From contig JAMCTA010000052.1 in the NCBI GenBank assembly GCA_023381895.1, positions 1 to 13,849 of the forward strand: a DNA stretch of 13,849 nt. The letters are read 5' to 3'. Both the position numbers and the translations under genes were made by a program. This DNA comes from Chloroflexota bacterium (GTDB taxonomy: Bacteria > Chloroflexota > UBA4733). Below are positions 7,774-13,849 of the stretch, one piece after another. Within the stretch, counting starts at the first letter, position 1. Each line of letters opens with the position of its first letter. The notes under the pieces were generated by a model that did not search any database, was not told the origin of the DNA, and worked only from the letters and a program-made list of their open reading frames with translations.

Positions 7774-9110
7774 ACCGGAGCCCCTTTGCTGACCGGAACC
7801 GGCTCTGCCTTGCTGTTTCCTGGCACAGCCCGGGTAATGATTTGCTGAGCGATCATTTGCCAGGAATAGTGCCGGCGCGCCTGCGCTGCCGCGCGGGCGC
7901 CGAGCGTCTGCCGCAACGCGCTATCACAAGCGAGCCGAAGCAGCGCCGTGGCCAGATCCTGAAGATAGTCAGGTTGATAGAGCACACCACAGGCGCCGCC
8001 TGACCCCTGCAGCAGGGAAGGAATCTGTCCCAGGGTAGGAGCTACGATCGCCCTTCCCATAGCCATGTACTCCATCACCTTCAAAGGGGAAAAATAGAAG
8101 CCGTCGCTAGACACATACGGCGCTACCGCCACATCGACCGCTGCTAGGTGGGCCGGGACCTGGTGGTGGGGAAGCGCACCTGTGAACGTTGCGTCGCCGT
8201 CCAGTCCCAGATCGTGGCTCAGCTGGATGAGCTGCGCGTACAGGGGACCGTCCCCGATGATCAGCAGATGGAGGACGGGCACCTCTGGATCGCCGTTCCG
8301 GCCGCGCTGTCGCAGCAGCGTCCGCACGCTGACAAAGGCCCGCATGAGTAGCTCCACACCGTGCCATGGCTTCAGGCTGCCGGCAAAGCCGATCACGATA
8401 CGGTCCTCAAGACCATAGTGCCGACGTACTTCCGTGCCATCAACACCGGGATGGAAACGTGCCAGATCAACGCCATTGGGTAGGACGGCGATACGGTCCG
8501 GGGTAGCGCCACAGCGGACCAGGTAGTTGCGCACTCCCTCAGACACCGCCACCACCAGATCCACCTCAGCAAGGGCCGTGCGCTCAGAGGCTTCGGCCAC
8601 ACGTTCGAGTGTCAAGCCCCAGTAGCGGCGCCGCTCCTCCATCAAGGGGGCATTGACCTCTAGCACGTAAGGGCAACTCAGAGCGCGTGCGAGGTCGCGG
8701 CCGGCAACGCTGAAAATGGCGTGGCGTGCAATGAGCAGATCAGGAGCAAACTCACGGAGGAGCGGTAAGGCAGCCGCGACGAATGGCGTGTCGGCGAGTA
8801 CGTGTTCTAACTCTGAGGTGAGGTGCGCTGGGTTCCTTTGCCATCCCAGACGGAGAAGACTGGTCGATACCTGTCTCGCCACGGCGCGCGTTTCCTGCGA
8901 GGGTGCGACGACTGTCAACGCCGCGGTTGTCGTGTTAGATGTCGCACCTGCCTCCAGGGTTGCGCCTTTTGCCGCACCCGTAGCAGCGAAGATGTGGACA
9001 GTGTGTCCCAGTGCCGCGAGAGCCCCCGTGAACTCTCGAACGTGGACCGACGCCCCCTTGTTGCCCAGAACCGGAATACCCAGGTCGGCACAGACGTAGG
9101 CGATTCTCAC
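7770..9110 (-). CDS. GT4-family glycosyltransferase (GT-B fold)
   Basis: A 446-residue retaining glycosyltransferase. The N-terminal Rossmann half begins MRIAYVCADLGIPVLGNKG, the acceptor-side loop common in GT4 enzymes. The linker carries VLPNGVDLARFHP (209-221). The donor half has GFAGSLKPWHGVELL (241-255), IIGDGPL (284-290) and the sugar-nucleotide site FYFSPLKVMEYMAMGRAIVAP, with Glu347. The first acid of the classical EX7E motif is Tyr339 here; the surrounding 'SPLK..EYMA' form occurs in a known GT4 branch, so this need not mean inactivity. The GTG start (9110) overlaps the previous gene's TGA (GTGA), and a strong GGAGG (9120-9116) 5 bases upstream, inside the previous gene's last codons, fixes the start. 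The stop overlaps the exporter start. Donor and acceptor are unknown. Confidence 0.95.
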   Translation of the reverse strand: MRIAYVCADLGIPVLGNKGASVHVREFTGALAALGHTVHIFAATGAAKGATLEAGATSNTTTAALTVVAPSQETRAVARQVSTSLLRLGWQRNPAHLTSELEHVLADTPFVAAALPLLREFAPDLLIARHAIFSVAGRDLARALSCPYVLEVNAPLMEERRRYWGLTLERVAEASERTALAEVDLVVAVSEGVRNYLVRCGATPDRIAVLPNGVDLARFHPGVDGTEVRRHYGLEDRIVIGFAGSLKPWHGVELLMRAFVSVRTLLRQRGRNGDPEVPVLHLLIIGDGPLYAQLIQLSHDLGLDGDATFTGALPHHQVPAHLAAVDVAVAPYVSSDGFYFSPLKVMEYMAMGRAIVAPTLGQIPSLLQGSGGACGVLYQPDYLQDLATALLRLACDSALRQTLGARAAAQARRHYSWQMIAQQIITRAVPGNSKAEPVPVSKGAPV

Positions 9111-10417
9111 ATCATCCTCCTCAACGCAGCCGGCTCTCCGGCCTCTTCCTCGTTGCGCCGCCGGTCAGGGAGCACATCCAGCCCCTCTGCGATCGCCCGT
9201 AGTGCCTGCTGCTGGCCGCTAAACGTGATTCCCGCGGTTGCTAGCTGCTGGGGACCCGGCTGGGGCTGCGCGAGGCCCTCCAGCACTCTGTCCACCAAGG
9301 TCTGTGGTCTCAGACCGGACGGGTGCAGGACCTGCGCCAGTCCGCGCTGCGCCAGCAGTCTGGCCCGCAGCAGCTGTTCCTGACGCGGCATCACCCGCGG
9401 GATGAATAAGATGCGCTGACGCAAGGCCAGTAGCTCACAGACGCTGTTGTAGCCCGCCATCGTGACCACGAGGTCGGCGGCGCGGAACAGCGGCAGAGGA
9501 TCGGCCAGGAACTGCTCGATGCGAACCGTGCCGGACGGTAGCTGATCCGCAAGCTCGCGCAGTGCGTACAGCTCTCCCGCGTCCATTAGCGGTCCGGTCA
9601 AGAGCACACTGGAGATGGAGCTATCCATTCGCCCGGCTAGACCCTTCAGATAGGTGTGCAGTAATGGGAAGCCATCGCCTCCTCCACCTACGGTGAGCAC
9701 GACCAGTCGTCTGCCAGCGGCATCGTGCTTGGCCATCCGCCAGTTCGTGGGGACCGACCCCTCCAACTCTGCTGCCGGGCTGAGGCGGTCCAGATAGCCG
9801 CAGTAACGCACACGCCGCAGAACTGCCGGCGGCAGGGCATACTCTGTTGCGACGTCGAACACGGCTTGCGAACCGTAGACGAGGATGAGATCGAAGACGC
9901 GCTCCAGAATGGGATAGATGCCTTCGGCCGCCCAGGCGCGCCGCACGACCTGCCGCTCGTCGAGGATGTCACGAAGCCCCAAGACACACAGGCAGCCTGG
10001 GCGGTTGGACCGGAGAGAACGAAGCGCCGGAAGCGCTTCGCCTTGCAGACCAAGAGGCGCATGGTCCACGAGAAAAACGTCGGGAGCGTAGGCCTGGGCG
10101 GCCTCGAGCAGGAGCGCGGCCCGCAGGTCTCGTAGGGCGGTAAACTCCATACTCAGACTACGGGCCCGGTAGTCCCCTGTCGGGAGCTTGGTGACCGACG
10201 GCAGCTTGAGATAATCCACGCGCGGTGGTAGCGAAAACGCGTGCGCAAACGGCGAACCGGTCACGATGAGCGCCTCCGCAGCTGGGAGCTCGTGCGTGAA
10301 GTACTCTGCCAGAGCCAGCGTGCGACGCAAGTGTCCGAGCCCGAAGGTGTCGTGGCAGTAGAAGAGGAAGCGCAGTCCGGCCGGCAGCGCACGGAGGGTT
10401 GTCATCTCGGCAAGCAT
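9107..10417 (-). CDS. MurG-like (GT28-type) predicted glycosyltransferase
   Basis: A 436-residue GT-B-fold protein. The N-terminal half begins FLFYCHDTFGLGHLRRTLALA (17-37), a signature I associate with the 'predicted glycosyl transferase' group related to MurG (COG4671-like). The C-terminal half has VLTVGGGGDG (240-249) as the donor-domain glycine loop, VLLTGPLMD, and MAGYNSVCELLALRQRILFIPR (320-341), which corresponds to the MurG donor-binding region, here with GYNS in place of GGxS. It probably adds a nucleotide-activated sugar to a lipid or glycan acceptor on the inner face of the membrane. The start is uncertain: ATG 10417 or ATG 10405, neither with a good ribosome site. It lies 36 bases after the previous glycosyltransferase, and its TGA overlaps the next GTG. 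The C-terminal tail (about 413-436) is Arg/Glu-rich. Confidence 0.88.
   Translation of the reverse strand: MLAEMTTLRALPAGLRFLFYCHDTFGLGHLRRTLALAEYFTHELPAAEALIVTGSPFAHAFSLPPRVDYLKLPSVTKLPTGDYRARSLSMEFTALRDLRAALLLEAAQAYAPDVFLVDHAPLGLQGEALPALRSLRSNRPGCLCVLGLRDILDERQVVRRAWAAEGIYPILERVFDLILVYGSQAVFDVATEYALPPAVLRRVRYCGYLDRLSPAAELEGSVPTNWRMAKHDAAGRRLVVLTVGGGGDGFPLLHTYLKGLAGRMDSSISSVLLTGPLMDAGELYALRELADQLPSGTVRIEQFLADPLPLFRAADLVVTMAGYNSVCELLALRQRILFIPRVMPRQEQLLRARLLAQRGLAQVLHPSGLRPQTLVDRVLEGLAQPQPGPQQLATAGITFSGQQQALRAIAEGLDVLPDRRRNEEEAGEPAALRRMM
9116..9120 (-). promoter_or_regulatory. Ribosome binding site inside an upstream gene, setting a GTG start
   Basis: GGAGG on the minus strand lies 5 bases before the GTG at 9110, within the last codons of the MurG-like glycosyltransferase. 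It supports the GTGA stop/start overlap as the true start of the third GT4 gene. Confidence 0.75.
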
Positions 10418-10453
10418 CGGGAGCCACTGGCCTTCCTGTGGTGAGTCTCCGCC

Positions 10454-11776
10454 TTAGGTTCGCACTTCATCCATCATCAGACGAGCAGCTTGCGATTGCG
10501 TGGCCGGAAAGTTGGGATTATGTTGGATCACCTGTGCAGATGGTGGGAAGCAGGAAATGAGGTGCTGCAGGTTCTGCTCGGCATCGAAGCAGGTCACCAC
10601 CCGCACGCGCGCGGCCCTACCGAGCCGATCTCGCACCGGCGCATCGATCAGGAGTTGCTCCAGCGCCCCGGCGAGCGCCCAGGAGTCACGCTCGGGCACG
10701 ATGAGACCGCTGTCTCCTGCCTCGACAAGCTCCAGAATGCCCCCGACCGGTGTCGTGACGACGGGTAATCCGCTGGCCATCGCTTCCAGCAATACGTTCG
10801 GGATGCCGTCGCGGTCGCCATCTGCGGCAACGCAAGGGGCAAGGGCAAAAATCGTGGCCGAGCGGTAGATCTCGGGGAGTTGCTCCTGCGCGCGTGCACC
10901 GCATAGGAACACGTGATCGTCCAGCTTGCTTTCGCTGATCTGCCGTCGCAGCTCGGCCTGCAGTGGACCATCACCATAGATGGCGCACTGGAAGCTATGG
11001 CCGCGCTCCGCCAGCAGCTTGCAGGCTTTGATGAGATATGGCCAGCCCTTCTTTTCCACCAGTCTTCCCACTGACAAAATCAACGGCGACGCTGCGGGAG
11101 CGCCCTGGGCCGTTGAAACGCCGGACGGTGAGAAGCGCCGGACGTCCACACCGTGATAGACCAGGTGAAGCTTGCGCTGCTGCTGCACGGCATCTGGCTG
11201 GCCCGCGAAAAGGTCTGCCAGGTAGCGCCGGCTACTCTCCGCGCAAATCGCGACAAACGCGGCTCGCCGGATCTTTTCGCACAGCAGGTCCGGCGTCGAC
11301 TGATACACATCCTTAGCGTGTGCGCTGAAGCTAAAAGAGATGCCAGTCAACAGATGGACGAAGTGGGCGACGCTGGCAGGGCCGTGCGCGAAATGCGCAT
11401 GCAGGTAATCGACATGCCGCTCCTCCAGCAGCATCGCGAGACGGCCTGCCTCCAGTAGACGCTGCACCGTCATCTTGTGACGGCGCCGGAGCAGAACGTA
11501 AAGCCAGACCTGGAGTAAGCGCCAGGGGTGGGTGCGCAGCAACCGGGCCTGGCTCTGCAGCATAGCTCTTGCGGTGGCCCACTGGCCATCGTGCAAGTAC
11601 TGAATGGGGGCGCGGACCCGCCCAGCGTCTTGGTGGACAAGCCGCTCGTTCGGATTGATGATAGGATAGAGCTGGATGTCGAATCCCCGCCGCTCCAGCC
11701 CGAGGATCTCCTGAAGAATGAAGGTCTCGGAGAGCCGAGGATAGCCTTTCAAGACGTACCCGATTGCCACAAACAT
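10454..11776 (-). CDS. GT4-family glycosyltransferase, WcaL/AmsK-like exopolysaccharide type (second of a pair)
   Basis: A 440-residue GT4 enzyme. The N-terminus reads GYVLKGYPRLSETFILQEIL, the 'P..SETFI..Ei' signature of colanic-acid and amylovoran-type glycosyltransferases. Further motifs are YLHAHFAHGPASVA (124-137), SFSAHAKDVY (149-158), YHGVDVRRF (208-216), LSVGRLVEKKG (234-244) and GDRDGIPNVLLEAMASGLPV (320-339). The last holds the EX7E-type pair as Asp323 and Glu331. No membrane segment or signal peptide is evident, so it acts in the cytoplasm on nucleotide-sugar donors. The ATG start (11776) is fixed by a strong GGGAGGGG at 11786-11779, two bases upstream of it. It is clearly related to the gene just upstream, and the two key acids share the same residue numbers, implying tandem duplication. 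Linkage and sugar are unknown. Confidence 0.96.
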   Translation of the reverse strand: MFVAIGYVLKGYPRLSETFILQEILGLERRGFDIQLYPIINPNERLVHQDAGRVRAPIQYLHDGQWATARAMLQSQARLLRTHPWRLLQVWLYVLLRRRHKMTVQRLLEAGRLAMLLEERHVDYLHAHFAHGPASVAHFVHLLTGISFSFSAHAKDVYQSTPDLLCEKIRRAAFVAICAESSRRYLADLFAGQPDAVQQQRKLHLVYHGVDVRRFSPSGVSTAQGAPAASPLILSVGRLVEKKGWPYLIKACKLLAERGHSFQCAIYGDGPLQAELRRQISESKLDDHVFLCGARAQEQLPEIYRSATIFALAPCVAADGDRDGIPNVLLEAMASGLPVVTTPVGGILELVEAGDSGLIVPERDSWALAGALEQLLIDAPVRDRLGRAARVRVVTCFDAEQNLQHLISCFPPSAQVIQHNPNFPATQSQAARLMMDEVRT

Positions 11777-11855
11777 TACCCCTCCCTCAAGAGATCAGCG
11801 GTGGTCTTGCAATCCACCCTAACCAACCGGCGCCAGTATCGGCTCTCAGTGCTGG

Positions 11856-13187
11856 CTATCTCGTTCCGGCCAGCACGCGGTCTTCCATCTCATCGACGGA
11901 GGAAGCAATCACCTGGGCTTGCTCCATTGCGAAAGAGACACCGGGCACGTCGCCAAGGAATAGCTGCTTGAGCCGCAGTGCGTTGCTCGCCATGTCGAAG
12001 CGCTCTAGAACCGTCTGGCGGCCCGCGCGGATGAGCTGATCCCTCAGGAGTGGATCATCGAGCAGGCGGGCGATAGCGTCCGCTAGCGCTTCAGGATCAT
12101 GCGGTGGACACAACAGGCCATTGACTCCAGAGGTAATCAACTCGGGAATTCCAGAGACCGGGGTAGAGACGACCGGTACACCCATGTAGAGGGCCTCAAC
12201 CAGCACGTTCGGGATGCCATCGCGGTCGCCGTTCTCACCAATGACGGACGGTAACGCAACCACCGCCGCCTGGCGGTACATTTCGATCACCCGTTCGTGC
12301 GCCTCGGCTCCCCACAAGCGAACGCGATCCTCTAGTCCTAGCTCACGAATGTCCCGCTCCAGGTTTGGGCGTAGCACACCCTCGCCCACGATACGACAGT
12401 CAAAGTCATAGCCGCGTTCGCACAGCAGCCAGCAGGCGCGCAGCAGATCGGGGAGACCTTTCTTTTCCACGAGGCGGGCGACCACGAGAACGAGCGGGCG
12501 TACGGGTCGGGCGTAGGCATAGGTGCCAAGGACTGGAAAGGCGCGCAAATTCAAACCATGATAGATGCGGTAGACGCGTTGCTGGAGAGATGCACCGGCG
12601 AGTGCGGTGAGGTACCGCTGGTTGTAGGCCGTGCAGGTGACCACAAAGGACGCCATCTGCATCTTGTGGTGTAGCGCTGCCTGTGGCGTGAGGTAGATGT
12701 CTTTGGCGTGTGCGGTGAAGCTGAACGGGATCCCCGTCAGCTGGTGGACCAGTTGGGCGACGGTGGCAGGTGTGTTGGCATAGTGCGCGTGGAGGTGCGT
12801 CACCTGCTCGCGCTCCAATTCCCCAGCCAGATAGGTCGCGTAGAGCAGGTGGCGAAGCGCAGAACGCGCGGGCTCCCGCGTGACGGCGCCAACAGCCGTA
12901 TGCAGAAAGCGCCAGGGTGATTTGGCGAAGCGCCGGCCAGCAGCAGCGAGCAATGCCAGGACGCCTCTCGGAGAGCGCTGCGGAACGTACGTTACGGCAG
13001 CCTGTACGTCCCGAACCGCTTGCGCCACTTTGCCCCCCGACGGCTCGAGTAGCGAGAAGATCCGCAGCGGAAGCCCTTGATGCTCTAGTTCCAGCACCTC
13101 GTGGAGAATGAAGGTCTCCGAGACACGCGGGAAGCACTTGATGAGGTAGGCGATCCTTGGCGCTTCCTGCGACCCATAGCGTTGCAT
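11856..13187 (-). CDS. GT4-family glycosyltransferase, WcaL/AmsK-like exopolysaccharide type (first of a pair)
   Basis: A 443-residue GT4 enzyme and the first gene of the minus-strand run. The N-terminus contains IAYLIKCFPRVSETFILHEV. Later motifs are HLHAHYANTPATVAQLVHQL (131-150), SFTAHAKDIY (156-165), YHGLNLRAF (209-217), ARLVEKKGLPDLL (237-249) and GDRDGIPNVLVEALYMGVPV (320-339), with the donor-site acids Asp323 and Glu331. I place the start at ATG 13187 because AAGGGG lies 8 bases upstream and the family fold begins right after it; the open frame runs on to 13304 but that extension is Arg-rich and not family-like. A gap of 79 bases with no visible terminator precedes the second copy. Divergence between the two copies suggests different donor or acceptor use in the same pathway. 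Confidence 0.95.
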   Translation of the reverse strand: MQRYGSQEAPRIAYLIKCFPRVSETFILHEVLELEHQGLPLRIFSLLEPSGGKVAQAVRDVQAAVTYVPQRSPRGVLALLAAAGRRFAKSPWRFLHTAVGAVTREPARSALRHLLYATYLAGELEREQVTHLHAHYANTPATVAQLVHQLTGIPFSFTAHAKDIYLTPQAALHHKMQMASFVVTCTAYNQRYLTALAGASLQQRVYRIYHGLNLRAFPVLGTYAYARPVRPLVLVVARLVEKKGLPDLLRACWLLCERGYDFDCRIVGEGVLRPNLERDIRELGLEDRVRLWGAEAHERVIEMYRQAAVVALPSVIGENGDRDGIPNVLVEALYMGVPVVSTPVSGIPELITSGVNGLLCPPHDPEALADAIARLLDDPLLRDQLIRAGRQTVLERFDMASNALRLKQLFLGDVPGVSFAMEQAQVIASSVDEMEDRVLAGTR

Positions 13188-13195
13188 TGGTGGTT

Positions 13196-13203
13196 CCCCT
13201 TCT
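13196..13203 (-). promoter_or_regulatory. Ribosome binding site deciding the start of the first GT4 gene
   Basis: On the minus strand AGAAGGGG is followed by an 8-base spacer and ATG at 13187. This favours ATG 13187 over the upstream in-frame start at 13304, giving a protein that begins right at the family's N-terminal fold. Confidence 0.75.
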
Positions 13204-13232
13204 GACCCGACAAGACGTGCCGAGCGGTCAGA
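13201..13232. repeat. Inverted repeat TCTGACC/GGTCAGA upstream of the first glycosyltransferase
   Basis: TCTGACC (13201-13207) and GGTCAGA (13226-13232) form a perfect 7-base inverted pair with an 18-base spacer, 14 bases upstream of the first glycosyltransferase start. Further GGTCAGA copies, each preceded by C, lie at 13329-13336 and 13585-13592. It could be a regulator binding site or a weak RNA hairpin near the ribosome site. Chance is possible. Confidence 0.4.
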
Positions 13233-13539
13233 CCACACTGCCTTCACTGGTATGGCCCTCCATAACCGTTGAGTGTGACGAGCCAGTGTTGGGAAGGCGA
13301 TCACACATGGTTGCGTTTTGGTTCGTTCCGGTCAGACGCTCAGCTTGGGGAAGCCTCTAAGGGCGACGCGGGGCGTACCGGCGTTGGGGTGGAAAACCCG
13401 TGATCCCCAGTCCCAACTGCATGACACAGCGCAAGTGCGTCCGCCACAAGCCTCCTCACCAGTTCAGTAACAGAACCTGCGCGAGGAAATGACCCGCCGG
13501 GCCTAACAACCGGATAAAGGCGGCGAACATAGCTTGGAC

Positions 13540-13566
13540 GCCAGCGCCGGTCTCAACGCCGCTGGC
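13540..13566. repeat. GC-rich inverted repeat (7-bp stem, 13-base loop)
   Basis: GCCAGCG (13540-13546) pairs perfectly with CGCTGGC (13560-13566) around a 13-base loop. No T-run follows on either strand, so it does not look like an intrinsic terminator. It may be a structural element or an operator in the divergent intergenic region. Confidence 0.45.
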
Positions 13567-13632
13567 TCTACCACGTGTATGCAGCGGTCAGAGACGGTAC
13601 CAGGCAACAACTTCGCTCGGCGAGCCTTGAGC

Positions 13633-13648
13633 TACCATGGTATATGAT
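13633..13648 (+). promoter_or_regulatory. 10-base palindrome abutting a possible -10 element for the hydrolase gene
   Basis: TACCATGGTA (13633-13642) is a perfect palindrome directly followed by TATGAT (13643-13648), a good -10 hexamer about 90 bases before the hydrolase reading frame. No -35 match lies at the correct spacing; TTGAGC at 13627 is too close. A palindrome touching a -10 would be a reasonable operator, but the evidence is thin. Confidence 0.22.
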
Positions 13649-13737
13649 GTGAATGGTGTGGCTCTGGCTCCGCATTTCCGAAGCGTGGCCGGACGGGACA
13701 GCACGTCTTCCACGCCTGATCAAGAGAAGAGGCAGGC

Positions 13738-13849
13738 ATAGAGAACCTGAGAACCTATGGTAAGCCTCCTTTCAGAATAGCTGTCATCCACGGCGGTCCC
13801 GGCGTCCCTGGTGGAATGGCACCCGTGGCAAAGGAGCTGTCTTCCGCTT
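13738..13849 (+). CDS. Alpha/beta hydrolase with HGGPG motif, 5' fragment
   Basis: The open plus-strand frame reads ENLRTYGKPPFRIAVIHGGP followed by GVPGGMAPVAKELSSA before the window ends. HGGPG is the oxyanion-hole motif of proline-iminopeptidase-like alpha/beta hydrolases, and the YG.PPF...VIHGGPG.PG.MAPVA layout matches the N-terminus of one such group that I recognise from general knowledge. The nucleophile and the rest of the fold lie outside the window, so the substrate is unknown. There is no ATG, GTG or TTG between the upstream in-frame TGA (13717-13719) and the motif. ATA at 13738-13740, preceded by purine-rich AGAAGAGG (13724-13731), stands where Met is expected. That suggests an unusual start, a point mutation or a base-call error. 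The gene is divergent from the glycan genes and probably unrelated to them. Confidence 0.72.
   Translation, partial: MENLRTYGKPPFRIAVIHGGPGVPGGMAPVAKELSSA

Larger units (their letters stand above)
13188..13737. other. Intergenic region between divergent transcription units, no convincing gene
   Basis: About 550 bases separate the first glycosyltransferase (minus) from the partial hydrolase (plus). I see no protein family and no tRNA- or rRNA-like sequence. Promoters for the ten-gene run and for the hydrolase would be expected here, but no convincing -35/-10 pair is visible on either strand. The region contains three CGGTCAGA octamers plus a near inverted copy, a 7-base-pair GC-rich inverted repeat, a CCGCC/GGCGG pair (13494-13498 and 13519-13523), a GTTGGG/CCCAAC pair (13383-13388 and 13412-13417) and a 10-base palindrome. 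It could be a regulatory region with structured leaders. A riboswitch could not be recognised. Confidence 0.6.

Noticed and set aside
12406..13137. 243-codon minus-strand open frame overlapping the first glycosyltransferase
   Set aside because: Out-of-frame shadow of a well-supported GT4 gene. The product has low-complexity Arg/Ala/Ser-rich sequence and no family motif.
13188..13304. 39-residue N-terminal extension of the first glycosyltransferase
   Set aside because: The fold and a good ribosome site support ATG 13187. The extension resembles nothing in GT4 proteins.
13320..13560. c-di-GMP or cobalamin riboswitch
   Set aside because: I read both strands for the conserved cores and found no convincing match.
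13540..13566. Intrinsic terminator
   Set aside because: The stem is good but no T-run follows on either strand, and no gene ends nearby.
1..13849. CRISPR array, tRNA or rRNA gene, insertion sequence, prophage or attachment site
   Set aside because: I saw no regularly spaced repeats, no cloverleaf or rRNA-like sequence, no transposase or integrase, and no terminal inverted or direct repeats.

Overview
The window is a GC-rich bacterial segment dominated by one long block of ten genes on the minus strand, transcribed from right to left (about 13187 down to 1). It reads as a locus for making and exporting a surface glycan or glycolipid. High GC, many GTG starts and tightly packed genes are directly visible. 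The styles of the UDP-glucose dehydrogenase and of the paired 'SETFI' glycosyltransferases remind me of Chloroflexota (Thermomicrobia-like) genomes, but that is an impression and no search was run.

In transcription order: two paralogous GT4 glycosyltransferases (13187-11856 and 11776-10454); a MurG-like glycosyltransferase (10417-9107); a third GT4 glycosyltransferase (9110-7770); a fused membrane/ATPase ABC exporter (7773-5887); an NAD-dependent sugar-nucleotide epimerase (5890-4820); a membrane histidine kinase with a PAS domain (4803-2845); an OmpR-type response regulator (2817-2098); a DegT/DnrJ/EryC1/StrS sugar aminotransferase (1992-727); and the start of a UDP-glucose 6-dehydrogenase (683 to beyond position 1). 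The last gene is broken by an in-frame TAG at 239-237, after which homologous protein continues in the same frame. The four genes from the MurG-like enzyme to the epimerase are joined by three successive 4-base stop/start overlaps.

How the genes may work together (inference): the dehydrogenase, epimerase and aminotransferase supply uronic-acid and amino-sugar nucleotides; the four glycosyltransferases assemble a glycan on a lipid or other acceptor; the ABC exporter flips or exports it. No Wzx flippase, Wzy polymerase, Wzz, initiating phosphoglycosyltransferase or O-antigen-type split ABC transporter is visible, so the ABC exporter is the only transport candidate here. A complete two-component system inside the same gene run suggests that synthesis is tied to an envelope or redox signal.

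To the right, about 550 bases (13188-13737) hold no convincing gene but contain small palindromes and repeated octamers. They end at the start of a divergent plus-strand gene for an alpha/beta hydrolase with an HGGPG motif, cut by the window edge. The place where its start codon is expected reads ATA. With the TAG in the dehydrogenase, this gives two single-base anomalies in otherwise well-conserved genes, so assembly error and genuine gene decay both need to be considered.
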